The notes beneath the pieces are model-generated. The model saw nothing but the letters and a program-made list of their open reading frames with translations. It was not told where the DNA came from and searched no databases. A stretch of 64,000 nucleotides of DNA, taken from positions 2,852,001-2,916,000 of the forward strand of contig OW818648.1 of assembly GCA_942492735.1 (NCBI GenBank), given 5' to 3'. Source of the DNA: Sporobacter sp942492735. GTDB taxonomy: Bacteria > Bacillota > Clostridia > Oscillospirales > Oscillospiraceae. Each line of letters starts with the position of its first letter. Position 1 is the first letter of the stretch. The translations under genes were made by a program, and so were the position numbers. Below, one piece after another: positions 16,323 to 24,970 of this stretch.

Positions 16323-16507
16323 AAGGGTATGACCGAGGACAAAACCAATATTTAACAAAGTGTGAATTCTGATTTAATTTCTGATATGAGACGCCGGTTA
16401 TAAGGTCAACTACAGAAAAACTAAACACTTTATATATTTAGGTGTATTCTGTAAATTGTGGTAGAAAAGAAGAAAACTGTGTAGTACGCATTAAAACGTG
16501 CGCTCTC

Positions 16508-16756
16508 TTATCTGTCCTTATAAAACCTTCTATAAATATGATACCATAAAAAGGCTATCATTATCGAAGTGAAAATTGCAACAACCCCTTGTATGTAGTA
16601 CCGAAAAATCAAAATTGCTATTACTCCATAAAAACCTACTATAATCAGCAAGGAAAAGCAAATCATTGAGACAAAACCTTTCCATGTTCTTTCTATTGGT
16701 TTTGAATGATCTAAGGCAAAAACACATCCAAAAATAAAATCTAAAAAGTCACTCAT
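16508..16756 (-). CDS. Small two-helix membrane protein, unknown
   Basis: An 82-residue protein not recognised. Two hydrophobic stretches (about residues 27-50 and 54-72) predict a membrane hairpin with a basic C-terminal tail, YRRFYKDR. GGGGTG precedes the ATG. It is clearly more AT-rich than the surrounding genes, as is the GNAT gene just upstream of it (15 bp away), so the two may have arrived together. Confidence 0.6.
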   Translation of the reverse strand: MSDFLDFIFGCVFALDHSKPIERTWKGFVSMICFSLLIIVGFYGVIAILIFRYYIQGVVAIFTSIMIAFLWYHIYRRFYKDR

Positions 16757-16770
16757 GTAATCACCCCATT

Positions 16771-17280
16771 TTACAACATTTTTGTAATAGGGAAAGCGGA
16801 AAGTTGTGAGCGAGTCTTTATATAAGTATTCACGGGAACTCCATTTTCAAAGGCATCCCCATAAAGAGTGAATCCTAAGCTGACAAATAGCTTTCTGTGG
16901 TTCTCGATCCATTCTTCTCGACTTGTACACGCGTTGATTGAAATGGGCGTACTTGCGTTTAGAGACCCTAAAGCATGACGTAGCAGAGCGTGTCCTACCA
17001 GATCGAAATCAGCATTGTGAGAGACGGCAAAGAACGTAATACAGTTATTCTTTTTTGAGAACGCAACAATACCAAGGCACATATCACTGGCATCAACAGC
17101 CATAAAAGCTTCTTGCTTAACGATTTTTGATTTCATGTAAGTCGTAAAGGAAAGAGAATCATCATTACCCTCGTACCATTCGGTGAGGTCAGGAACCAAC
17201 TCTTTGACATAACGGTCGTATTCAGACGATAGAGACTGCCATTTGGGAATGTCAGCAAGGACGACACATCTGATTTGCAT
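16771..17280 (-). CDS. GNAT-fold acetyltransferase-like protein
   Basis: A 169-residue protein with GNAT-like organisation: MQIRCVVLADIPKWQSL at the start, the central strand MCLGIVAFSKKNNCITFFAV, and ENHRKLFVSLGFTLYGDAF near the end, where the C-terminal acetyl-CoA helix is usually found. The usual Q/RxxGxG/A loop is not clear (GHALLRHALGS is the best candidate), so substrate and activity are uncertain. ATG at 17280 is preferred over an in-frame TTG. The gene is AT-rich and pairs with the small membrane protein gene downstream. Confidence 0.6.
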   Translation of the reverse strand: MQIRCVVLADIPKWQSLSSEYDRYVKELVPDLTEWYEGNDDSLSFTTYMKSKIVKQEAFMAVDASDMCLGIVAFSKKNNCITFFAVSHNADFDLVGHALLRHALGSLNASTPISINACTSREEWIENHRKLFVSLGFTLYGDAFENGVPVNTYIKTRSQLSAFPITKML

Positions 17281-17398
17281 GCTCAATTAGCCCCTTCAAA
17301 TGTCTATTTATTTCTATTAAGACATTACACCATAAAATACCATAAATAAAGATGAATAATTTCCGAATGTTGTTAAGCACCAAACATGAAAAATGACG

Positions 17399-17436
17399 AA
17401 GAAGTCCTAGAGTGATGCTCCCGGACTTCTTTTTGT
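17399..17436 (+). terminator. Orphan terminator-like hairpin
   Basis: AAGAAGTCC pairs with GGACTTCTT around a GAG/CTC inner stem, followed by TTTTTGTCTTTT on the plus strand. No plus-strand gene lies upstream, so it may end a small RNA or be a leader element of the FAD gene. Confidence 0.5.
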
Positions 17437-17538
17437 CTTTTGGAATTCAACAGACGCTAAGGTATAAAAACAATCGATGATAAAAGACTATTACTGTAAG
17501 AATAAAAGCATATTTGAGTCTTCCATGGAGGTTTCGCT

Positions 17539-19074
17539 TTGAATAAAAATACCGTATCATATTGGAATCAGACTGGGCTAAAAACACATTATCCGCGGCT
17601 AGAAGAGAGCGTTTCAACTGATGTGCTGATCATCGGGGGCGGGATCACGGGGGTCACCTGCGCCTATTGCTTGGCTCAAAAAGGTTTGAAGCCAGTTTTG
17701 ATTGAAGCCGGTGGGCTCTGTGACGGGACGACCGGTAATACGACAGGGAAGGTGACAATTCAGCATGATGTGATTTATTATAAAATTCTGAAAAAATACG
17801 GGCTGGAAGCGGTCAGGGATTACGCGATGTCTCAGAAAAGCGCGGTGGAATTTGTGTGCAATGCCGTATCGACGGAAGCGATTGATTGCCAGCTTGTTCA
17901 GAATACGGCGTATATATTTGGGGTAAATGATGACGAATGGGATACTTTGGAGGAAGAATACGAAACCGTAAGACAGCTCGGCATTGACGCATCGCTGATC
18001 AGAGCAGCTGAGTTTCCGCCGGGTAATAAGGGATTGCTCGGTTATCGGGATCAGTATGTATTTCACCCGGTCCGGTACGTTGACGCACTGGCGAGAGCCG
18101 CTGTAAAATACGGTGCGCTGATTTACGGCAGCACAAAGGCTGTCAAGCTCGAGGACGATGAGACGAAGGTCATTCATTGTGAAAATGAGATCACGATTAA
18201 GGCAAAGCATGTCGTTATGGCGACGCAGTATCCCTTTTACGACGGTCCGAATCTTTTTTATACGCGGCTTTATCCAAAAAGAACATATGGAATTGCCGTA
18301 AAAGCAAAGAAGGACTGGCCAGAGGGCAGCTATATTAGTGTCGGCAGTCCGACCCGTTCGATACGGACACACGTGGAGGACGGCAAACATGTCCTTATCG
18401 TCGTCGGTGACAGCCATGATACGGGGCGCGGGTATGATGATATGTCTCTTCACTACAATAATCTCATGGAGTTTGCCGAGCGCCTCGCAGGAATTCAAGA
18501 GGTAACCGCCATGTGGTCTGCACAGGATTATGATACACCGGATGAATTGCCGTATATCGGAAGAATATCGGATCGATCGACTATTTATGTTGCGGCGGGC
18601 TTCAGAAAATGGGGTTTATCGAGCGGAACGCTTGCCGGAAATATGATAGCCGATTTGATAACCGAAGGCAGCTGCCGTTACGAAGGGCTATATTCGAGAT
18701 CAAGACATGATATTTTTTCATCGCTCGGAAAAGCAATTGTGGGAGCTGTCAATCCGGTCGTCGAGCTCATCAAGTCAAAATTCGAAGGAACAGAGGATGT
18801 TCACAATTTGATGATGGGAGAAGGTCGTATCATCCGGTTCAAAGGCGAGAAAGCGGGCATATACCGAGATGAAAACGATGATACGACGATACTGGACATC
18901 ACCTGCACGCATATGGGAACAGAACTTAATTTCAATTCCGCGGAGAAAACTTGGGACTGCCCCGCGCACGGCGGACGATTTAATACAGACGGCAAGCTTT
19001 TGGAAGGCGCGCCTAAAGATTGTCTGAAGGTATTATTTAAAGGCAAATATGACGATCTTTTCGACAAGGAATAA
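17539..19074 (+). CDS. FAD-dependent oxidoreductase with C-terminal Rieske domain
   Basis: A 511-residue protein: a DadA-type FAD oxidoreductase with the dinucleotide fold IIGGGITGVTCAYCLAQKG near residue 31, followed by a C-terminal Rieske 2Fe-2S domain with C456, H458, C474 and H477 (CTH...CPAH). This layout matches the YhfW-like group, whose substrate is unknown. The start is TTG with GGAGG 6 bp upstream. A major-facilitator gene follows after 84 bp, and co-transport or export of the substrate is possible. Confidence 0.85.
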   Translation: MNKNTVSYWNQTGLKTHYPRLEESVSTDVLIIGGGITGVTCAYCLAQKGLKPVLIEAGGLCDGTTGNTTGKVTIQHDVIYYKILKKYGLEAVRDYAMSQKSAVEFVCNAVSTEAIDCQLVQNTAYIFGVNDDEWDTLEEEYETVRQLGIDASLIRAAEFPPGNKGLLGYRDQYVFHPVRYVDALARAAVKYGALIYGSTKAVKLEDDETKVIHCENEITIKAKHVVMATQYPFYDGPNLFYTRLYPKRTYGIAVKAKKDWPEGSYISVGSPTRSIRTHVEDGKHVLIVVGDSHDTGRGYDDMSLHYNNLMEFAERLAGIQEVTAMWSAQDYDTPDELPYIGRISDRSTIYVAAGFRKWGLSSGTLAGNMIADLITEGSCRYEGLYSRSRHDIFSSLGKAIVGAVNPVVELIKSKFEGTEDVHNLMMGEGRIIRFKGEKAGIYRDENDDTTILDITCTHMGTELNFNSAEKTWDCPAHGGRFNTDGKLLEGAPKDCLKVLFKGKYDDLFDKE

Positions 19075-19157
19075 AATATAGTCTTTGACTCGCGGGGGCG
19101 TGTTTGATAGAATTGCGGAATTATGAATACGCGCTTAATTGAATTGGAGGCTATATA

Positions 19158-20384
19158 ATGAACCCCGCGTTATTAAAACCAGTTAGTGTGACGATATGGA
19201 ACAGAAACTTCATCTGTCTCCTTGCCGCAAACCTGCTCTTAAACATCGGACATTTGTCCGTCAATACACTCGTTGCGACGTATGCGACTTTTCTTGGGGC
19301 GGCACCTGTAATTATGGGACTCCTGACAGGGATGTTCTTTGGTGTGTCATTGGCGATGCGGCCGATATCGGGACCGATGATCACAAAAATTGATAAGCGC
19401 AAGCTGCTAATTGCCGTCTATATCCTCGGCGCTGTCGTCAACATCGGCTATGCGCTGTTTCACTCCATCACAATTTTTGTGGCTTTTCGGTTCTTAAATG
19501 GCGTACAATACAGCTTTGTCGGCTCGCTCATCCTGACGCTTGCGGCAGACAGCCTTCCGGTAGAAAAAATTGCGTCAGGATTAGGAATTTTCGGCGTCGG
19601 CAGCGCTGTCGGCACGGCGTTTGGCCCCACAATTGCGGACAAGGTTTTTAAACTGGGGGCAGGGCTCGGCGGCCTGGACCTTGGCTTTACATTTGTATTT
19701 ATTTTTGCGGCACTCGTATTTTCAATAGCGATCATACCAAGCTTAATCCTCCATCCCGACAGGAAGTCAAAAGAGGAGCTTGACAGCGCTGAGGCATGGT
19801 ATAAGAATATTATCACACCGCATGCATTGCCGACGACACTTGTCATGTTCTTTATCATTATCGGTAATTCTGTCATCACGTCATATGTCTTCAATCTCGG
19901 AGCGGAACAGAAAATAGATAATATCAGTCTATTCTATACAGTGATGGCCTTTACGCTGATTGTCTCACGACCTCTGTCCGGATGGCTGTCGGATAAATTC
20001 GGCGTGGCAAAGGTTGTCATTCCCGGAATGGCACTATTTGCAGCGTCATTCATCATTCTCGGGACAAGTAAGACGCTAGAACAGGTAATCATCGGCGCTG
20101 TTTTTACCGCGCTTGGCGTCGGCTCAACGATGCCGGTGCTTCAGGCGATGAACATGCAGACAGTATCACCCTTAAAGCGGAGTGTCGCGAGCAACACATT
20201 ATATGTCGGGATGGACCTCGGGCTCTTTACAGGCCCCATTATAGGCAGTATCGTCTACAAGCAGTCGAGCTTCGCTCATATGTTTCAAATGTTTGCAATA
20301 CCGATCATTATCGCGCTCATCTGCTTCATTTACATCCTGCCGATTTATAAAAGGCGGCGTAAACAGCTAGAAGAACAAAACTGA
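19158..20384 (+). CDS. MFS transporter
   Basis: A 408-residue major facilitator with about 12 hydrophobic segments. The first runs NFICLLAANLLLNIGHLSVN; the loop SGWLSDKFGVAKVVIP carries the typical acidic/basic MFS motif. Substrate unknown; the length and GLLTGMFFGVSLAMRPISGP resemble drug or metabolite exporters. GGAGG precedes the ATG. It shares its direction with the FAD/Rieske gene upstream and may be in the same unit. Confidence 0.88.
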   Translation: MNPALLKPVSVTIWNRNFICLLAANLLLNIGHLSVNTLVATYATFLGAAPVIMGLLTGMFFGVSLAMRPISGPMITKIDKRKLLIAVYILGAVVNIGYALFHSITIFVAFRFLNGVQYSFVGSLILTLAADSLPVEKIASGLGIFGVGSAVGTAFGPTIADKVFKLGAGLGGLDLGFTFVFIFAALVFSIAIIPSLILHPDRKSKEELDSAEAWYKNIITPHALPTTLVMFFIIIGNSVITSYVFNLGAEQKIDNISLFYTVMAFTLIVSRPLSGWLSDKFGVAKVVIPGMALFAASFIILGTSKTLEQVIIGAVFTALGVGSTMPVLQAMNMQTVSPLKRSVASNTLYVGMDLGLFTGPIIGSIVYKQSSFAHMFQMFAIPIIIALICFIYILPIYKRRRKQLEEQN

Positions 20385-20407
20385 GAATATAAAACCGTTT
20401 AAATATG

Positions 20408-20436
20408 TATCCAGAGGAATGTGATTCCTCTGGATA
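20408..20436. terminator. Bidirectional hairpin between MFS and DUF378 genes
   Basis: TATCCAGAGGAAT and its exact complement are separated by 3 nt. It lies between convergent genes. The T tract is weak on both sides. Confidence 0.55.
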
Positions 20437-20439
20437 TGG

Positions 20440-20667
20440 TCAAGCCCGCTCTCCGCGCTCATGATCGTGGTCGTAATCGCGATCTCTGAATAGTAGTGAA
20501 ATCAGCCAAATAGCTGAAAGACCGACAAGGGTATATATCACTCTGCTGACCGACGACAATTGTCCGCCGAACAGATAGGCTACGAAATCGAATTTAAACA
20601 AACCGATAGAGCCCCAGTTGAGACCGCCAATGATTGCAAGGACTAGTGCAATTCTATCCATAATCAT
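20440..20667 (-). CDS. DUF378 small membrane protein
   Basis: A 75-residue protein of the DUF378 family: LNWGSIGLFKFDFVAYLFG followed by a second hydrophobic helix and an Asp/His/Arg-rich tail (RDRDYDHDHERGERA). Two membrane helices are predicted. Function unknown. AGGAGG lies 8 bp before the ATG. The charged histidine-rich tail could bind metal (speculative). Confidence 0.8.
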   Translation of the reverse strand: MIMDRIALVLAIIGGLNWGSIGLFKFDFVAYLFGGQLSSVSRVIYTLVGLSAIWLISLLFRDRDYDHDHERGERA

Positions 20668-20863
20668 CGCTGTTTCCTCCTTTTTTCTACATGCTTAATA
20701 TAACCGTTCAAAAAAAATATATGCATGCGAAAATACGAGTTCGAATTTTCGCGTTGACACTGCAAAGGATAACCGATGAAAAATTAATGTTTTATATAAT
20801 TTATATCTATTGTATAATAATGAAATATCCGGAAAGTTCGTATCTTACGATGGAGGTTGTCTC

Positions 20864-21343
20864 ATGAACGACATATTAAAGCTTCTTGAAAAGGACAGTA
20901 AACTCTCAGCGCAGCAGATTGCCGCCATGCTCGGCATGGAGAAGGCAGAGGTCGAAGGCATAATAGCCGGGCTTGAGGCTGACGGTACGATATTAAAATA
21001 TATGACACTGATTGACTGGAACAAAACGGCGGATGACTCGGTGACTGCTTTAATTGAGGTCAAGATCGCACCGCAGCGCGGCGAAGGCTTTGACAGGATT
21101 GCCGAGCGTATTTATCAGTATGACGAGGTCGACAGCCTGTATCTGATGTCAGGTGATTTTGATCTTGCTGTTTATATAACAGCCAAGTCTATAAAGGATG
21201 TCGCGCAGTTTGTCTATGCTCGCCTTGCCCCGCTTGACGGTGTCACGGCGACAGCCACGCACTTTATGCTAAAAAAATACAAGGAAAAAGGCTGCGTTTT
21301 CAACGTCACATCCGAACAAGAGGAGAGAATGTTATTCGTATGA
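20864..21343 (+). CDS. Lrp/AsnC family transcriptional regulator
   Basis: A 159-residue regulator: N-terminal winged helix-turn-helix (LSAQQIAAMLGMEKAEVEGI) and a C-terminal ligand-binding RAM domain (VTALIEVKIAPQRGEGFD, YLMSGDFDLAVYI). ATG at 20864 has TGGAGG upstream. It overlaps the next gene, an aminotransferase, by 4 bp, so it probably controls that operon in response to an amino acid. TATAAT at about 20813 may be its -10. Confidence 0.9.
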   Translation: MNDILKLLEKDSKLSAQQIAAMLGMEKAEVEGIIAGLEADGTILKYMTLIDWNKTADDSVTALIEVKIAPQRGEGFDRIAERIYQYDEVDSLYLMSGDFDLAVYITAKSIKDVAQFVYARLAPLDGVTATATHFMLKKYKEKGCVFNVTSEQEERMLFV

Positions 21344-22506
21344 TGGACTATAATAATCTGCTGAGTGATAATGTTAAAGGCTTGAAACCATCCGGTATCA
21401 GGAAGTTTTTTGATCTCCTCGAGGAAATGGATGACGCGATTTCGCTTGGCATCGGTGAGCCGGACTTCGTGACACCTTGGCATATCAGAGACGCCGGAAT
21501 TTATTCCCTTGAAAAAGGGTATACGAAATATACAGGGAACGCCGGTCTGACGCGGCTCAGAAAAGAAATTGCGCTGTTTATGAAACGGCGGTTTAATCTA
21601 GAGTACAGATTCCAGGATCAAATCATCGTGACAGTCGGCGGGAGCGAAGCCATCGACCTGACCGTCCGCGCACTCGTCAATCCGGGTGATGAGGTTATTA
21701 TCCCTATTCCTTCCTTTGTCTGCTATGGACCAATTACGGCGCTTGCGTGCGGCAAACCCGTCTATGTCGAAACGACGGTTGAAAATGAATTCCGCCTGAC
21801 GCCAGACGAGCTGCGGGCTGCAATCACGCCGAAAACGAAGCTTCTTATTCTTCCTTATCCATGTAATCCCACCGGCGGCATCATGGAGAAAGGTGATTTA
21901 GAGGCGATTGCCGATGTTCTCAGAGGCACCGACATTATGGTTTTATCCGATGAGATATACGCCGAACTGACATACGGACAACGTCACGTTTCTTTAGCGA
22001 ATATAAAGGACATGGCTGATCGGACAATTATCGTCAACGGCTTTTCAAAAAGCCACGCGATGACGGGCTGGCGCATGGGCTATGTCTGCGGGCCGTCACA
22101 GATCATCACGCAGATGCTGAAGATTCACCAGTATGCGATTATGTCCGCGCCCACGACGAGCCAATATGCGGCCATTGAGGCACTCAGCGAGGGCGACGGC
22201 GACATTGAAAACATGAGGAGAGACTATGATTACAGAAGGCGGTATCTTCTCGATGGCCTGCATTCGATGAATCTGGAGTGCTTTGAGCCAAAGGGCGCCT
22301 TTTATATGTTCCCGAGTATTAAGCGAACCGGTTTGTCCTCTGAAGAATTCTGTGAGAAATTCCTGCTGGAGGAGAAGGTGGCGGTCATTCCCGGAGGCGC
22401 GTTCGGGAGCAGCGGTGAAGGCTTTGTCCGCATGTGTTACGCCTCGTCGATCGGCAACATCGCCGAAGCGCTTACGCGCCTGGAACGGTTTATAAAGAGG
22501 TTTTAG
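21340..22506 (+). CDS. PLP-dependent aminotransferase, class I/II
   Basis: A 388-residue fold-type I aminotransferase. LGIGEPDF near residue 33, YPCNPTGG, LSDEIYAELTYG and the PLP lysine in NGFSKSHAMTGWRMGY are diagnostic of the AAT family; the terminal RMCYASS holds the substrate-carboxylate arginine. The exact amino acid is unreadable. It is translationally coupled (ATGA) to an Lrp-type regulator, a frequent pairing in Clostridia. A 173-bp mobile-like repeat follows it. Confidence 0.9.
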   Translation: MMDYNNLLSDNVKGLKPSGIRKFFDLLEEMDDAISLGIGEPDFVTPWHIRDAGIYSLEKGYTKYTGNAGLTRLRKEIALFMKRRFNLEYRFQDQIIVTVGGSEAIDLTVRALVNPGDEVIIPIPSFVCYGPITALACGKPVYVETTVENEFRLTPDELRAAITPKTKLLILPYPCNPTGGIMEKGDLEAIADVLRGTDIMVLSDEIYAELTYGQRHVSLANIKDMADRTIIVNGFSKSHAMTGWRMGYVCGPSQIITQMLKIHQYAIMSAPTTSQYAAIEALSEGDGDIENMRRDYDYRRRYLLDGLHSMNLECFEPKGAFYMFPSIKRTGLSSEEFCEKFLLEEKVAVIPGGAFGSSGEGFVRMCYASSIGNIAEALTRLERFIKRF

Positions 22507-22517
22507 ACACGGTCAGT

Positions 22518-22690
22518 GTCATTGCTATGAATCATCCTGAGCGCTGTATCGTGTCATCCTGAACAATGCTCGGAACGAGCGTTTTGTGAAGGATCTCCAG
22601 GTAATCTCTGATTGTTGCGCTGGCATTAGTTTCCCTGGAGATTCTTCGCAGGCTCAGAATGACAGAACGCCGGGTTTTCATAGCAATGAC
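22518..22690. repeat. MITE-like element with 13-bp terminal inverted repeats
   Basis: GTCATTGCTATGA (22518-22530) and its exact complement TCATAGCAATGAC (22678-22690) bound a 173-bp non-coding segment containing a CTGGAGAT...CAGG palindrome. Most of the same sequence recurs inverted at 54173-54292. Confidence 0.8.
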
Positions 22691-22715
22691 ATAGTCGAAA
22701 AAGAGGTAATGCATC

Positions 22716-23948
22716 ATGAAATATATTCTTGTGATCGGCGATGGGATGGCGGATAATCCGGTCGACACGCTCGGCGGAAAAACACCGCTTCAATACGCAC
22801 ATATTCCTGCCCTAGATCAGCTGGCCGCGAGAGGTATTGTCGGCAGTGTTCAAAATGTGCCGGATGGTCTGCCTGCAGGCAGCGATACAGCTATTTTGTC
22901 CATATTCGGCTGTGATCCGAGAGAATGCTACACTGGACGGGCGCCATTGGAGGCGGCAGCAAGCGGCATAAAGCTTCAGCCGGGCAATATCGCATACCGG
23001 TGCAATATGGTTGCCTATGAGGACACTGACGTTCCCTTTGCGGAGAAAAAGATACTGTCTCATTCCGCGGGTTCTATCGAAGGGGAAGAGTCGGCACAGC
23101 TTGTCAGCGACCTTTTCAGCGACCCGCGATTCACTGAAGACGCGTTAAAAGCGGGAATGATCGTTTATCCATCGCTTTCCTTCCGGCATATCGCCGTCCA
23201 GAAAGCAGCCGATATCAAGGGCATTGTTCTGATCCCGCCGCATGACCACCTGGGTGAAAAAATCGGCCCGCTCATGCCAAGCGGCTGCGCCAACGCTGAA
23301 GTTCTCGGGAGCCTCATGATCAAAGCGCATGAAATATTAGATCAGCATTCACTCAACAATAAAAGGCGCGCATCAGGGAAGCTACCAGCCAACGGCATCT
23401 GGTTCTGGGCTGAGGGCACAGCCGTCGCGCTGCCCCAGTTTCATGACGCCTATAAGAAAACAGGCGGCGTCATTTCAGCAGTTCCTCTATGCCACGGAAT
23501 CGCATCGCTTGTCGGTCTTGAGCCTGTCACTGTCGAAGGCGCGACCGGCGAGCTGGATACAAATTATGAAGGTAAGGTGGAAGCCGCGCTCGATGTGCTG
23601 AAGATACACGATTTTGCGGCTATTCACGTTGAGGCACCCGACGAGTGCACACATAACGGCGATCTTAAAGGGAAGCTGCAGGCTATTGAATGGCTGGATA
23701 GCCGCGTTATCCTACCGCTGACTGAGAAGCTTCAAACCAGCGGTATGGACTACCGACTGCTCGTTTTGTCCGATCACAAAACACTGACCTCAACGCGAGG
23801 CCATGACGGAGACCCTGTTCCGTTTCTTCTATATGACAGCCGCAAGGATGAAAAAACCGGCAGCTCTTACAGTGAGGAAGACGGCAGCGAAGGGCCGTAT
23901 ATAGACGCTGGTATAAAATTGATGGGAATGTTGTTTGAACAAAAATGA
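22716..23948 (+). CDS. apgM: Cofactor-independent phosphoglycerate mutase, ApgM family
   Basis: A 410-residue alkaline-phosphatase-fold enzyme of the archaeal-type independent phosphoglycerate mutase family (3PG to 2PG). VIGDGMADNP starts the metal site, and S56 in GSDTAI is the expected phospho-serine. GRAPLEAAASGI, VEAPDECTHNG and VLSDHKT follow family order. Some clostridial members have been proposed to act as homoserine kinase, so glycolysis is not the only possible role. It overlaps ispE by 4 bp. Confidence 0.87.
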   Translation: MKYILVIGDGMADNPVDTLGGKTPLQYAHIPALDQLAARGIVGSVQNVPDGLPAGSDTAILSIFGCDPRECYTGRAPLEAAASGIKLQPGNIAYRCNMVAYEDTDVPFAEKKILSHSAGSIEGEESAQLVSDLFSDPRFTEDALKAGMIVYPSLSFRHIAVQKAADIKGIVLIPPHDHLGEKIGPLMPSGCANAEVLGSLMIKAHEILDQHSLNNKRRASGKLPANGIWFWAEGTAVALPQFHDAYKKTGGVISAVPLCHGIASLVGLEPVTVEGATGELDTNYEGKVEAALDVLKIHDFAAIHVEAPDECTHNGDLKGKLQAIEWLDSRVILPLTEKLQTSGMDYRLLVLSDHKTLTSTRGHDGDPVPFLLYDSRKDEKTGSSYSEEDGSEGPYIDAGIKLMGMLFEQK

Positions 23949-24817
23949 ATTATAAAGAAAACGCCTACGCAAAAATAAACCTGTCCATCGATATTGTTTC
24001 GAGAATGGACAGCGGATATCATAACATGCGCATGGTCATGCAGAGCGTCGCGCTGCATGATGAAATCATCATTTCCTGTCAGCCGGGTGACGGCATACAT
24101 GTTATAACCGATCTTAAATACCTGCCGAACGATGACCGTAATATCGCATCCCGTGCAGCGACGGTATTTTTTGAATACACGGGCATCACCGGCTATCAAA
24201 CCGATATTGATATTAAGAAAAACATACCGGTCTGCGCCGGACTCGGCGGCGGCAGCACCGACGGCGCTGCCGTACTGCGCGCGCTGAATACAGTATTCGA
24301 GACGAAACTTGCGCGGCGCACGCTTGAGCAGCTTGCCGAAAAAGTCGGCTCGGATGTCCCTTTTTGTATCGCGGGCGGAACGTCACTCGCCGAAGGCCGC
24401 GGCGAACGGCTCACAGACCTCACGCCGATGCCCGAATGCCACATAGTCATCTGCAAACCGTCCTTCGCCATATCAACGCCAGAGCTGTTTTCGAAGATCA
24501 ACTGCGAAAAAATCCATCTTCGTCCCGATACGGACGGTATCATTGACGCTTTGAAAAACAACAACATCGCCGGTATTTCCAGACGGATGTACAATGTCTT
24601 TGAGGACGTTTTACCTAAAGGGACAAGCGCGATCGGCGAAATTAAAGAGAAGCTCAATGACTGTTCGGCGCTCGGTGCCGTGATGACGGGTACCGGCTCG
24701 GCCGTTTTTGGGTTGTTCAGCGATGAGAATTCTGCCCTAAACGCATATAACAGTTTGAAAAGCGCGTATCACGAATGCTTTATAACCGGCATCAGCGAGC
24801 GCCTCGCTTTGGACTGA
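23945..24817 (+). CDS. ispE: 4-diphosphocytidyl-2-C-methyl-D-erythritol kinase
   Basis: A 290-residue GHMP kinase of the MEP isoprenoid pathway. AYAKINLSIDI at the N-terminus, the ATP loop CAGLGGGSTDGAAVLRA near residue 98, and C-terminal GAVMTGTGSAVFGLF are conserved. It overlaps the phosphoglycerate-mutase-like gene by ATGA, so the two are coupled. The neighbourhood says nothing further on regulation. Confidence 0.95.
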   Translation: MNYKENAYAKINLSIDIVSRMDSGYHNMRMVMQSVALHDEIIISCQPGDGIHVITDLKYLPNDDRNIASRAATVFFEYTGITGYQTDIDIKKNIPVCAGLGGGSTDGAAVLRALNTVFETKLARRTLEQLAEKVGSDVPFCIAGGTSLAEGRGERLTDLTPMPECHIVICKPSFAISTPELFSKINCEKIHLRPDTDGIIDALKNNNIAGISRRMYNVFEDVLPKGTSAIGEIKEKLNDCSALGAVMTGTGSAVFGLFSDENSALNAYNSLKSAYHECFITGISERLALD

Positions 24818-24827
24818 GCACCTTGGT

Positions 24828-24871
24828 ACTGCGTAACGCCGACACGGCGGACGGCCAATGGCCGCCCCTAC
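24828..24871. repeat. GTAGGGGCG-family repeat, single arm
   Basis: TGCGTAACGCCGACACGGCGGACGGC-CAATGGCCGCCCCTAC: one arm of the dispersed palindromic family with its frequent GCGTAACGCC companion. Confidence 0.7.
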
Positions 24872-24895
24872 GGCAATATTGCTGTTTTTGAGAAT

Positions 24896-24925
24896 GTATA
24901 AACAAGAAAAACCGCGTCGATAATT
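24896..24925 (+). promoter_or_regulatory. Sigma-F-like promoter of spoIIR
   Basis: GTATA (24896-24900), exactly 15 bp, then GTCGATAATT, close to the forespore sigma-F consensus GGNNANAHTR. B. subtilis spoIIR is a sigma-F gene. The consensus is recalled and the second G is not matched. Confidence 0.5.
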
Positions 24926-24952
24926 TGTATATTGGTTGATACACAAATTATC
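24919..24952 (+). promoter_or_regulatory. Inverted repeat in the spoIIR leader
   Basis: GATAATTTGT and ACAAATTATC are perfect 10-bp complements around a 14-nt spacer, just before the GGAGG of spoIIR. It could be an operator or an mRNA hairpin. Confidence 0.4.
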
Positions 24953-24970
24953 TTCGGAGGTTTTTTACTT

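Noticed and set aside
17614..18498. 294-codon open frame opposite the FAD/Rieske gene
   Set aside because: Antisense to a protein with intact FAD and Rieske motifs; no recognisable domain.
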